NCBI GenBank assembly: GCA_951802425.1
Contig: OX637803.1
Coordinates: forward strand, 2,914,001-2,978,000
Direction of reading: 5' to 3'
Length of the DNA stretch: 64,000 nt
From: Clavaria fumosa
Taxonomy: Eukaryota; Basidiomycota; Agaricomycetes; Agaricales; Clavariaceae
Notes under the pieces: model-generated
What the model saw: only the letters and a program-made list of their open reading frames with translations
Told to the model about the DNA's origin: nothing
Database searches by the model: none
Shown here: positions 10,235 to 20,509 of the stretch, in pieces
How positions within the stretch are numbered: position 1 is the stretch's first letter
Layout of the letters: the number at the start of each line of letters is the position of its first letter
Made by a program: the position numbers and the translations under genes

Positions 10235-12400
10235 ACTTGTTGTACTTGTACCCATGTTTGTAGTTGTGCTTCTAGTTGTGTAAGGCTGTAGGCCTTTCTC
10301 TATTCCATTCATGTCTACTTGGCATATCATATGAGCACTGCTGCTAGATGGTATGAGTCAGTCTCCATTGGGCCACTCATATATTTACTACACCTTTGTA
10401 TAATGATTAGGTGACTTCTCCTCTACAAAGAACTACTTACTCAATGTACACATCAAGTCTGGTTCTACTGATGGATAAGTTGTGCTTTACAAGATGTGTT
10501 TGTAGTAGTCTTGCTTGTAGTAGTAGTAGTAGTAGTAGTTGTTGTTGTTGTTGTTGCTGCTGCTGTTGCCATGTCAAGGTGTGATTCTGGAGGTAATTAG
10601 GATGTGACAATAGAAAGGAATTTCATTGGTGCAATTCTAAAATGGAGTGGAAGACAAAACCTAAGGATACAGCTCATGGGTAAAATCATAGGGTGGCTGA
10701 ATTGGAATGGCAGGTTGAGCACAATGGAGTTGACATCATTACCAATACCAGCTCCTCCTATATGACATGCAGTGTGTGCTGTTTGTAGGGTGCTACATTG
10801 GTCCTCCTTGTCATCACAAGAACTCCCTAGATGGTGGTCTGAGGAAGCCAATCAAAACTGGTGCAGGTCTAGCCACAGCAGAAAGAGTTCAGGGCTACCA
10901 CATGACTATCTCAGTGAGTCAAGGACATCCTGAGCATAGGAAACAGTAGGCAAACAATGCTTCATGACAGGCTGACCAGACTCCACCCACATATGACATA
11001 TATGACATACTGGTCATGTATGTCTAGGATAAGGTGGCCCACATATATGAACATAGCAAACAGGCTGTTGATGCTTTCAGCACTCTGTCATCAACTACAA
11101 AGTATTGTGTGGGTGATATATGCAGAGCCCTCTCAATGAATATGCTGCTTTGCAATATCTTTTGAGGAAGAAGATCAACATCTGATAGGAACCTCATTTC
11201 TCTTTTTTTTTTGTGGCCAATTCTTACCCCACTCAGGTCCTGAAGAAGAATTGCTATTTGCATTTGAGTGAGTTTAGATGTAAATTATGCTGCCACAGAT
11301 TCATACTATCAACATATTCCATTTGTCTGTGGACTTAGTTTGCACAAGGTGCACTCCTTGTGAAGAAAAATCAGCACAATGGTTCATTCTAGCCATCTTC
11401 TCTGCTAATGTTCAATTGTCATTGTAACACAGCAATCTCTTTAAGTTTGACCAATTCATCAAAGGAGAGCTGCTTACAATAAAGATCTTTTTGAATGCTG
11501 TCAGCTTCCTCCACATCTCTCATGAAATCGAACACAAGCCAGGGAAGAAGAGGCATAATGACAAAGGTGATCAGAATCCTCTACACTCATCCAGAGGACT
11601 ATAAGCTTGCATGCAAATGGCTGATGGATGCACTCAAGGTTGGCAAAAAAGACATACATGACAAATACCCTCCTTATATTGTCTCTCTCATCATGAACAA
11701 TCCTGACAGCAGGAAGCTTGATGGGCTAAGAACACTCACAGAATAAGGATGCTTGTCAATTTTGTTGATCCCCTTCTCTGTCAGTAGCACAGATGCCTGG
11801 GTGTTGTCCTAGAATTCAAGCATTGCCTGGCACAGCAATGGGTCTTTGCTAAGCTCAATCAGAAGTGTCAGACATGCACATGCAGGGAGCTCTTTGGATG
11901 ACTGTGCATTGACCATGTCCAGATCTGGGAACTGCTCTGCATATGCTATAGGACTGAGTTCTTGATCATCCATAAGCTGGGTTTGATGTTGTGTTGTGAG
12001 GTTGAGCCAGGACCATGAAGTTCAGACATCAACAAACCTACCAATTTGTGACCAGACTCTTCTTTGCTACTTCATATGCAGAGATTCTAGTGGGTGTCTT
12101 CTGTTTCTTGGTTTCCATCTGCTCTCCTCATTATGGAATGGGAAGTGGAAGTCATATTGTTTTTATCCTTGCATTTCATTTTCATAACTAACCATGCTGT
12201 GCATCTGTGAGCACTTTCAATGCTTGTGAATTTGGTTGGATGTGATCCCATGTGGTGGCCACCAGCAACTGCCACCTTTCTGACAATGAGCAGCACTTTG
12301 CCCAAGATCATATATCTGCCAAAGTTCTACTGTAGCCCTCCTTTTTCCTCAGATCTTGCACTTCAGGATGTGAGTGTGCAGACCAGTGCATCAGACTATG
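10139..12400. other. Transposon 3' region with weak minus-strand coding remnants
   Basis: No intact gene is visible. On the minus strand, 11780-11990 reads as a protein-like stretch (DDQELSPIAYAEQFPDLDMV ... ELPACACLTLLIELSKDP) with in-frame stops. Other short blocks at 10597-10851 and 11640-11760 look similar. This may be a decayed third gene. Low-complexity TAG/TTG repeats occur at 10500-10570. Confidence 0.4.
10148..10262 (+). repeat. GTT/GTA trinucleotide microsatellite
   Basis: An almost uninterrupted run of TGTAGT then TTG triplets lies just after the transposase stop codon. A second, shorter run lies at 10500-10570. Confidence 0.85.
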
Positions 12401-12660
12401 AAATGACTATGATTTGACTACTGCCTGACTATTTCCTGACTGTCATCTGACTGACTTCCATGGGAAATCCAAAGCTCGGCTGGAAAAAACATGATCAGAA
12501 TTGTAAAACCACTGGATGACCACTGCCTGACTACTGCCTGACTATTGTTTGACTATTGTCTGGCTGATTTCCCACCAGATGACATCCTGTTCCTGACCGA
12601 TCAATTTGATGACTATTACATGACTAATGGTTGACTATCATTGACTAAAGGTGTACACTT
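12400..12660 (+). repeat. Right subterminal TTGACTA/CTGACTA repeat cluster
   Basis: Many copies of GACTATT, TGACTAC and TTGACTA (for example 12405-12450, 12515-12560 and 12605-12650) mirror the left subterminal cluster in inverse orientation. Confidence 0.65.
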
Positions 12661-12674
12661 CCTTGACTTCACAC

Positions 12675-12694
12675 GACTTTGTGTTTTTACAGAG
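12675..12694 (-). repeat. Right terminal inverted repeat
   Basis: This is the reverse complement of 3623-3642, followed at once by GGTGATT (12695-12701). Confidence 0.9.
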
Positions 12695-12997
12695 GGTGAT
12701 TGCGGCTACATGTGATTTTCCATGACATGTGATGTCATTCACATCAAGATGCTTGAATACAAACAAAGATATCAAATTGAAGTGTCAATAAGTACATGAA
12801 AATGCATCTACTCTGACAATTTATCCTGTTTCCAAAAAAGCTGGCAAAGTGACAATACAGTAAGTCTATTCTAGGTGATCAATAGAAACAGAGTCAATCT
12901 TACAACTGAGCTAATAAGTCTATTCTAGATTATTTAACTCATTAATCCTTTCAGTAAGTACATGTACATTGGTCAATAAAAAGCAACGATCAATACC

Positions 12998-13912
12998 TTA
13001 TCTCAAGAATTTGACATGATCTGGAATGGCTTCCATAGAATAGCTTGTGGGCTGAGGATTTCCTACTATTTTGCTGACTGGAACAATACCAGCCCAGGTC
13101 TTAGAAACAAGCGCAGCGTCCTCAAGATCCTGCTCTTCTCAGAGAATGTCTGTCATGACGGATCAAATCCATTACCTTGCGATCATCCTTGGGTCCGCCA
13201 GTACGGATTTTGGCACTGCCAAAACATCAGAGATGAAAGGTCAAAGACAGATGAAGTGTTATCACCTGCCAGTATCGACTTTCATCCTCACTACGCCAGT
13301 TGCCAGCTCCTCTGAGGTACTTGGCAGTCTGGGGAATAAAAATAAATCTCGATTCAACTGATCCCAGTGGAAATTTGTGTTTCACCTCGAATTCTCCCAC
13401 CTCCCCGGTGTGGTGGAGTCAGCAATCAACCTGAGGGCACGGCTCTTACCATCCTTCTCATCGTCACTAAATGGCCAAGAGACACCGTGTAGCACGGCAC
13501 TGCGATAATTCATCGAATGGTGGAACATGCTCAGGGCGAGGACATAGCCATCCAAAATAGTCGCCGTCGCTGTCATAGGTGTGCCGACTTCCATAAGCGT
13601 TCGCATGAAGCGAGCCTTCGAATGAGCTGTTGGTGTTCGTGTGCAAGTCAAAAAAGATCCTAAGGAAATAGCAGGATAGCATAAGATACCGTGGAAGTAG
13701 ACGAATAATTGTCCATCTGGAGTCTCCTCGAGCGCAGCGATCATCGGAATGCATTGCGGAAGGAAATCATCGATGAAGGCAACATGGCAGATCTTCGCCT
13801 CCTTGAAGATGTCAATGATTTGATGCTTGTCGTAAGAGGCACGCTCCTTAAATCTCCGAACGGTGTTCAATTCAGACCGCTCGAAGGTGCGGTCCAGTTC
13901 AATGTCAGCCAT
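12998..13912 (-). CDS. FMN-binding split-barrel protein (pyridoxamine 5'-phosphate oxidase-related)
   Basis: Five exons (13690-13912, 13386-13626, 13266-13328, 13176-13215, 12998-13129) give 232 residues with all phases matching. The start reads ELNTVRRFKERASYDKHQI, then ICHVAFIDDFLPQCIPMIAA, FVYFHG, ATATILDGYVLALSMFHHSM and MNYRSAVLHG. The C-terminal part is DSTTPGRWENSR, RTGGPKDDRK, LVSKTWAGIVPV and PDHVKFLR. This is the flavin-nucleotide-binding family with a PNPOx-like split beta-barrel; members probably bind FMN as cytosolic dimers, with substrate unknown. Length is typical. It ends about 300 bp from the transposon's right end and is divergently transcribed from secreted copy 2. Confidence 0.85.
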
Positions 13913-14436
13913 TGAGAAGAATCGATGTGGGACGGAAGACCATTGGTTGTTGGATTTATTGTTGGATTTATTGCCAACGACCGAGTCATGAACAGTTGGT
14001 TACCAAATACGGTGTGATACTCCGGCTTATGTAAATGCACTGTAGGTACTGTCCTACCATCGTTCGACACTGCCCATGAGCCTTTGGAAATGATTCGTTG
14101 GCGCTGTCCTGGGTGTCTGTGGAATGGCCTAGGCCTTTGTTCCAAGGATCAGTACCCTGCTCCCGCTCCGGTCCGCGACAAGCTTTCATCGCGACAGCTG
14201 CTCACCAATAACAGAGTACGTTTCTTCTCCGTCTCTTCGCTTCGACGCCGTCACTGATAAGTGACTCGTTTTACTCAGCGGTAGAATTCCTCGGATTTTT
14301 AACCTTTTGCTACTGCAAAGGAGACGATTTACCCATTTTAAAATGTAGACATGGCTTCCTCTGGCACCACCCAGACGTCTTCTGTCCTTGTCTCTCCTCC
14401 TCTGCACCCTTTCTCTCTCCCCCGCTGCCGTCGACC
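13913..14436. promoter_or_regulatory. Divergent intergenic region
   Basis: No coding stretch is seen. The region separates the start codons of the FMN-binding gene (minus) and secreted copy 2 (plus), so it should hold both promoters. The last 120 bp are conserved with 2050-2170 and contain the TTTTAAA box. Confidence 0.45.
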
Positions 14437-15676
14437 ATGCCGCGCTCGTTCATGGCCATCCTGCTGCTCCTGATCTCCAGCGTGCAGGCATACGGATATA
14501 TCAGCTCTCCAGCGGATTTTCTCCCTGTGCTGCAGGATCTATCGACTGACAAATCCGTTACCCGCAAGTCTGACTTGGACGCCTCAGCGGCCATGTCGCC
14601 CAGACCCAAGCTTCAGTTGACCACGAATGCGGAACGCCTCGCGCGGGGGCTGCCCCCTTTGCCTCCTCGTTCCCTATCGCGTCGGAGGGCCGCAGCTGCA
14701 GCAGAAGCAGCGAGGGAAGTCAAACCGCGTTCGCCCTCCAGAATTGAACGTCAGTGTTCCTTCGCCGTAGTTTGGCTTGACTTTTGACTCCTGTGGTATA
14801 TCATCATCGTTATTATTGGTATTATTATCATCAAGGCACACGAAGGGGCTCTCCCTCTGGTATCCCGGATCCGCTTGTAACACGTCGAGGCTCCATCGAA
14901 GTCTTCGACGCCGACAGTGGCCGGTTGCTTGGGCTCCTTAAGGCTACGCCTAACACCTCGGGACTGTCAGTCGCGGGGTTTTCTCTCTCCCCTTCAACTA
15001 AGCAGACCACCTTCTACCATTCCCCAGGTTCAATTTGGCGACCAGTGAAGATGAAGCTTTGGCCTTCACTTTCTCGTCCAGAAGACATGACACGCAGATT
15101 GACATCCTCACTGAGGCGAGTGTAGTCAAGCTCCCAGTCGGTTCGTTATTCTAACGCCACACCCTTGTCGCAGAATTCGTCTTCCCAATCCACCTTTCCC
15201 AATTTCGGCGTAACCGCGCCCCTAAGTGTGACACTCGGGCCTGGAAGTAGCAGGTGAATTTTATGACATCCTTTCTTGCGCCAAGGGACTAATTAATGAC
15301 CACATCTAACCCAGATTCGGTCTCATTGTGGAAACCGAACCCAGTAAGTCACACTCCACCTCGCTGCATTCTTGTTCCCGAAGGCAACATCTGCTCAACA
15401 TCAATTACAGCACCTCCAGGCTCCAAACCAATGAGCGTGGGAAACTCCTTGACTGCTGCTACCAGGATCCCCGGGGACTCAGAGTCGGCCGTATGGTCAT
15501 TCGACAGCGACACGCGCGAGCTCTCGCCGACGTGGGTCAACCCGGACGGCTCCAACCTACTGCCCACGGTCGTCGTGTTTTTGCATGATGCATTAGCGAT
15601 CACGGGCGATTTGAAGGCTTTCCGGGACAACTTTGGCGATGCCCCACGCGTCGTGCGTTCGCCCTTTCCCTCTTGA
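14437..15676 (+). CDS. Small secreted basidiomycete protein, copy 2 (intact)
   Basis: Six exons: 14437-14749, 14836-14965, 15028-15121, 15174-15253, 15315-15343 and 15411-15676. They sum to 912 nt, 303 residues, all in frame. A signal peptide (FMAILLLLISSVQAYGY) is followed by a presumably disordered Arg/Ala-rich segment with the motif LTTNAERLARGLPPLPP. The C-terminal half carries IEVFDADSGRLLGLLKATPN, TFSSRRHDTQIDILTE, FGLIVETEP and SAVWSFDSDTRELSPTWVNP. Such proteins are numerous in Agaricomycetes; I know of no function. Exons 2, 5 and 6 have exactly the same lengths as in copy 1 at 2171, so the two are recent paralogues that also share about 120 bp of upstream DNA. Confidence 0.82.
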
Positions 15677-15978
15677 ATCGCGTTTCCTGTTTTGATGTCG
15701 CGGATTTCTAGATTCTCAAATACCGCTCTAATTGAACCTTTCTTCCACCACAAACGGTCTCCTGGGTTTAGATTGCCTATAGCTAGCTTTCGTAGATGGT
15801 TTCTACTTTTTCTTGACGACTGCAGCTACCCTTACTATGATTTGCCCTGCTGTGATGACACGTGACTTTGACCACGTAGCCAAATAATTTGAGAAATCAG
15901 AAGCACTGCAAAAGAGCTCCTCGTCACTCCCTCCACCACCTCCTCGTCCTTTCTCTCTCTCAGCCGTCACTACCCATC

Positions 15979-16967
15979 ATGAACACAGGCCTACAAAACA
16001 TTTTTGTATCATTGGCCGCCATGCAGGGTCGGGTTACTCCTAACTCTGCCAGTTCTCTGCTCACGAGCCAGTAACTTGCCGTCATTCCAGTGGCCCGAAA
16101 AATACCATTTGACAATCCCGACGTGCTGAATTACGTCCGTGTTGCGTACGTTTCTGCGCAGATAATCATCCTCGGTGTATTCTACTACGTCTCAGTCGTG
16201 GTGCGTTCTGCTTGTTTTGGACCGTCTGGTCCAGGGTGCGTTGAGTTGCTTATTTGCTCCGCCAAATCCGTGTATGTAGGTGAAGAAAAAGAATGACCAG
16301 ACAGTGCTTAAGTACGGTGCGTACCCGTGCTGAGATCCCGCCCTCGGGCTGTCTGATCTGACATCTGGTGTACCCCCTTTCGCAGTCGAGCCTCAAGGAC
16401 CAATGGTACGCTGGTTATTGGCCGTCTGGTGCACGCAGAAACGTCCTGTGGTGCAGAGAAGAAGGATTTGTCGTTGACCATCCCGTTTTCCCCCCTTACC
16501 AGTCGCAAGGACCGCCGAAACTCGTGACCACCACCGTGCGAGACTATGATCTATCAGAGACCTCCAAACTCGTGCGTTGTCGTCCTCAAGACTTGCTTTA
16601 TTTACATATCCCGCCGGCGCACTTTCACAGCTCCGCTCAGCGTTCATGGGCATCCTAATGATGTGCCTTCTACACGGCTACCTCAAGTACACTCAACCGC
16701 TATTCGTGCAGTCTATCACGGGCCTCAAGAACTTGTACGACGCCAAGCCTGTCGCGATTCACGTCTTTGGCAAGTCCAGTGAAGGCGATCTCAAGAGACC
16801 ATTCAAGTCCACCGGGATGTTCGGGGGTATATCTTTTCTCCGGCTCTCTCCCAGTGCTTCCCTGACATTCAGTGTTCCTCCCCCCAGCTGCCTCAAACCC
16901 CCAAACGGACGCTGCTGCTATCGCAGAAGCCGAAAAGCGCATCGCCTCCGACAAGAAAGACGAGTGA
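15979..16967 (+). CDS. PHO88: PHO88/SND3 ER membrane protein
   Basis: Seven exons (15979-16027, 16091-16200, 16280-16316, 16386-16405, 16503-16571, 16631-16826, 16888-16967) give 186 residues, close to the 188 of yeast Pho88. The N-terminus MNTGLQNIFVSLAAMQ, the membrane helix VAYVSAQIIILGVFYYVSVV, KNDQTVLKYVEP, TTTVRDYDLSETSKL, LLHGYLKYTQPLFVQSI and FGKSSEGDLKRPFK are family signatures. The protein acts in SRP-independent targeting of membrane proteins to the ER (SND pathway) and was first linked to phosphate transport. Exon 4 is only 20 nt. Confidence 0.93.
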
Positions 16968-17259
16968 ATATGAGCAGGAAATATCCTCCTCCTGCTTGTC
17001 GTATTCCACGCCCTTGCCTTTTTAATGTCTTGTGTTATCGGCTAGCCACACAGGATTAGAGTCGGTTATAGGAGGTTGAGCCCCCCCTTCATAATGTAGA
17101 TCCCGTGTCCCCTAGGAATGAAAGAAGAGAAAGCGAAGTTGAGGCCATGTCAGATGCAGATCCTCGCTGAGTGCCTCCGCCGCAAGTCGCAAATAGACAC
17201 GCAAGCACAATGACATTGCCAGAAAGTCAAGGAATCTATGAGGATTGGCGGTTGCAAAT

Positions 17260-17897
17260 TCAATGAACATTGTAGCCCACTAAGCTTCTACGGCCGATGA
17301 TCTCTCCCACCTAGGTAGAAATTAGTAGGGCTAGAAACACAGAAAAAGAAAGTGCGGGGGGATACCTTGAAGATGGCGTAGGCCTCGACGACATACACGC
17401 CCAGCCTGGCCCACTCGCCGTTCCCCATTGTCTCGCGCCACCACGTCCGACTCGCGGCACGGGACCATATCGTGCAGTATGCCGACTTCCAGGCATCAAA
17501 CGCCAGCGGGGGACTGAGGCCCTCAGTGACGTATATTTGCTTGAGCAGCGCACGTCCGACGGCAAGGTTGTACATGAGGGGCCCGCGATAGGCTGTTTTG
17601 TGAAGGGCTCAGCGAACCAGTGGAACAACAATCGATGAGGTGGAACTAAAACGCCTACTTACAGCCGAATATGTTCCCCGCTTTTTGTCCGAGAGGCGCC
17701 AGGTAGGACTTGGCGGTCTCCCATGCTCTGGGCGCGCCCTTCAGCACGCCACCCATCGCGTCCTGCGATTTACTCCGTGCGGCGTCGGACGCCGATTCTG
17801 TCGAGGCCCAGCGGGCGACGCCAGCGTGCGGAGAACGAAGAGCACGATGACGAAGGGGTACTAGCCGACGAACTGCGCTAGTTTTGAAGAGGTTCAT
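17260..17897 (-). CDS. ATP20: Mitochondrial ATP synthase subunit g
   Basis: Three exons (17663-17897, 17366-17592, 17260-17310) give 170 residues. The first about 30 residues are Arg-rich and amphipathic (FKTSAVRRLVPLRHRALRS), consistent with a mitochondrial presequence. The conserved part is YRGPLMYNLAVGRALLKQIY, the tract around TIWSRAAS, then GNGEWARLGVYVVEAYAIFK and VGEIIGRRSLVGYNVH. Subunit g sits in the inner-membrane Fo sector and supports F1Fo dimerisation and cristae shape. Start codons of this gene and Erv41 do not face each other. Confidence 0.9.
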
Positions 17898-18095
17898 GTC
17901 AACGGCGAGGACACGAAGATGGTTGCTCCGTACTTGGTTTTAAAAGTCGTCGGTCGCATCCGTGAGAAAGAACGGCGTTGTCGCATCACGTGACATCTCT
18001 GGGTTTTGACCCAACAAAATTCTTGCATTCGAGGGATACAAAATTTCATCGCGACTATGGTAAAGTAAAAATATGCATATTAGACAGTAGGCAAC

Positions 18096-20069
18096 TCAAT
18101 CCTCCCTTGGTGTCCGTGACCTTGGCGGCGGTGGAACACCCAGCAGCGTCTTCCCCACGATGACTGGCGAAGGAGACGGCGAGCTGCCCTGTTCCACACT
18201 CAATAGGGAGGACGCCAGGTGCGGCGAAGCCCTCGCCGGATCCGGCGTCGGCGGGTAATGGTCGTAAGACGGCGTCGTCCATCCTGGCGTGTACGGCCCG
18301 GGCGACCCGCGCGTCGCTGCGGTTTGTATCAACCTCGCACTCTGCAAATCAGGAGAGCCGAGCGTCGTCGCCCAAGGCTGCAGCGTTACGCCACCGGCAC
18401 GGGGCGACCCATTAATGGACCCTGGCGGTCGCGGAGGCCCTGGAGGGGAAGCGGGAGGGGGCCCAGCGGTGCTGGGGTAGCCGTAGCCCGAGAGGTCGTG
18501 ATAGATGGGGCCTGGGCTGCCCCCGGCGGAACCGGCGGCGCTTGGGCGGACGCGCAGCGTGCTACCAGTCCACCTATCGCGCAAACCGATTTTGACACCC
18601 GACGCGACGGCGATGGTACCCTGCGAGGCCCGTGGTGCGGTCGCCACATCCACGGCGCGGTACATCACACGCACGGCGTAGCTCGCACAGACGAAGACTC
18701 CTCCAATGACACCCACGCACCTGCCGAATAATATGCGTCGTCGGTATCGGTCAGATAAGGGATGGAACGGGTCGAAAATAATAGGAAAGAATGCGCACCG
18801 TATGAGCAGCTGCGTCAAAGTGGTTGTCCTCTGAAATATCGTCAATTGTAGCGGCTCCACTTCAAACTTGAAAAAGATTCCTGGCGCACGCAAACCAGGT
18901 TCTACGTGCTGCACGTAGTGCGTGACAGAGTATTGATTCGTGTGCAAAGGTTGTGACCTTGGAGCGATATACGTGGTCGGAACAATGTGAAGATAATACT
19001 GATATACAATGTTATCTGTGATGCTCGAGTTAGGCGGACGATGATCTAAAAAAGGGAACGGCTTACTAGAGTGGGTAAGTTCGTAAGTATTATCCAGCGG
19101 TTGAGTCATTTCGGGGAAGAAAGGCCCAAAGGAGAACTCGGTTATTATATGAGAAAGATTGATCCCTTGAGAAACAACAGGCTTTTGGGTGAGATGATGA
19201 AGCGGGGGTACAGAAGAGCTGGCCTCACTAGCGTAGTCGACAAATTCCATGCTCTGATAGCCATGACCGACCACAGTGACGTGCATATTACCTGGAATCC
19301 AAATGAACCCCATTGATTTGTCGACGAGTGGGTGCACATACCAGTGACCTTCTTCGACAACAGGGAACCGCTTATTCTGCAGGCGTGATCGCCAGAATGA
19401 TGCTTATGCCGCGGCCCTGGGGCAGTGGGATTGCTGCGAGACAGAGCGGCCAAGAAACCACGAGATTTGCGTGATTGGGCGATAGCTTGTGGGGCGGAAA
19501 GTGCCGGAGAATGCGCTCTGGAGCAAATTAAGCCGCGTTTTTCGGTACAAGAGAAATGTGAACGCACTGGAAAGCCGTTGCCTGGCCAATGTCGAATTGG
19601 GCCTGTGTCTTAACTGGTGGGTATCATACGAGTAGGGAATAAGAGCGACGACCTACCCCATCCAGGCTGAGCTCATGGTTCAAAAGCAGTCTGTCTCCAA
19701 GCATGTCTCTCAAATCGACAGAGAGATCTAAATGACCGTGGCCGCAATTAATGTACCTCTTCTACACAGGAACTGTTCCTCCTACTTACACCGGCAAGGC
19801 ATGTTGACGACCATATCCACGTTGATGTCCATGAAGCTTTGTTCATTTTGGTCTATACTAAACTCTGTGTCGGGCCATCCCCAAAGGTAGTCTCCCAGGT
19901 CGTTGAGTATGAGAAGGAATGCGATTACGGCGACGAGGATGGTGAGGAAGCCACGTCCTTTCGAACGCGCCTTGTACGTCGACGTAAGCTTCGGGAAAGC
20001 GTCGAACTTGGTTATCGGCACGACGCTGTCAAGGGTGTCCAAAATAGAGCCGTCGTCGTCGTTGGACAT
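18096..20069 (-). CDS. ERV41: Erv41-like ER-Golgi cargo receptor with long C-terminal tail
   Basis: Seven exons: 19790-20069, 19657-19727, 19568-19608, 19342-19517, 19067-19291, 18799-19015 and 18096-18720, in frame, 544 residues. The N-terminal cytosolic segment FDAFPKLTSTYKARSKGRG is followed by a membrane helix (FLTILVAVIAFLLIL). The lumenal domain has CRYLSVDLRDMLGDRL, QSRKSRG, HIITEFSFGPFFPEM, YQYYLHIVPTTYIAP and TNQYSVTHY. A second helix near CVGVIGGVFVCASYAV closes the domain. Erv41 pairs with Erv46 to retrieve ER residents and cycle in COPII/COPI vesicles. Unusually, about 190 residues rich in Pro, Gly and Ser follow the second helix; yeast Erv41 ends shortly after it. Confidence 0.88.
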
Positions 20070-20509
20070 TCTGTAGTTGCAAGATTGTAGTTCGCTTTGG
20101 CGGAGTCAGGATAAGAGATGTGTTTGAGACCATTGATCTGTCTCTACGACAGAGTCCGCAATGCCGCGTGCAACAGTGACAGCCGTCATCACCGACTATC
20201 CTCAACGCCCTCTACAGCGCTCAAACCTCGCTACCTGGTCTCCTCAACACAAACGATCCTTATTCCATTACTTTTTTGTGAAAAAAACTATCACACCATG
20301 TGACCTATTGTGAGCTTTATCATGATTGTAGATTGCTGGATATATATTCACAAGTATTTGGCGAAATCAAACACTTCGCCGAGCTTATCTGAGTCTCCAG
20401 CTTCGCGAGGGAGGCGTGGCCGGTTAGAACGAGCCACGAACCTAAGGGTGGTTGGTTTTAAAAGAAGACGCTCCCCAGATCTTCTGGTAGCCCGCTTGCA
20501 CGCAACATC
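20070..20509. other. Divergent intergenic region
   Basis: No gene is visible between the Erv41 start (minus) and the deaminase-like start (plus). It presumably holds both promoters. Confidence 0.5.

Larger units (their letters stand above)
3623..12694 (+). mobile_element. 9.07 kb Tnp2-type (CACTA-like) DNA transposon with 20-bp TIRs and 7-bp TSD
   Basis: The ends are perfect 20-bp inverted repeats: CTCTGTAAAAACACAAAGTC at 3623-3642 and its reverse complement at 12675-12694. They are flanked by a direct 7-bp repeat, GGTGATT, at 3616-3622 and 12695-12701. Inside each end is a cluster of short TAGTCAA motifs on the left and TTGACTA motifs on the right, the subterminal repeats expected of CACTA-like elements. 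The body carries a minus-strand multi-exon gene (4166-6544), a plus-strand transposase (6743-10138) and a long weakly coding 3' part. Copy 2 of the secreted gene shows the uninterrupted version of the target. The non-CACTA termini and 7-bp duplication are unlike the 3-bp duplication usual for CACTA. I see no break in the transposase, so the element may be recent. Confidence 0.87.

Noticed and set aside
16021..16082. Separate small ORF at 15889-16074
   Set aside because: It is exon 1 of PHO88 read through its first intron.
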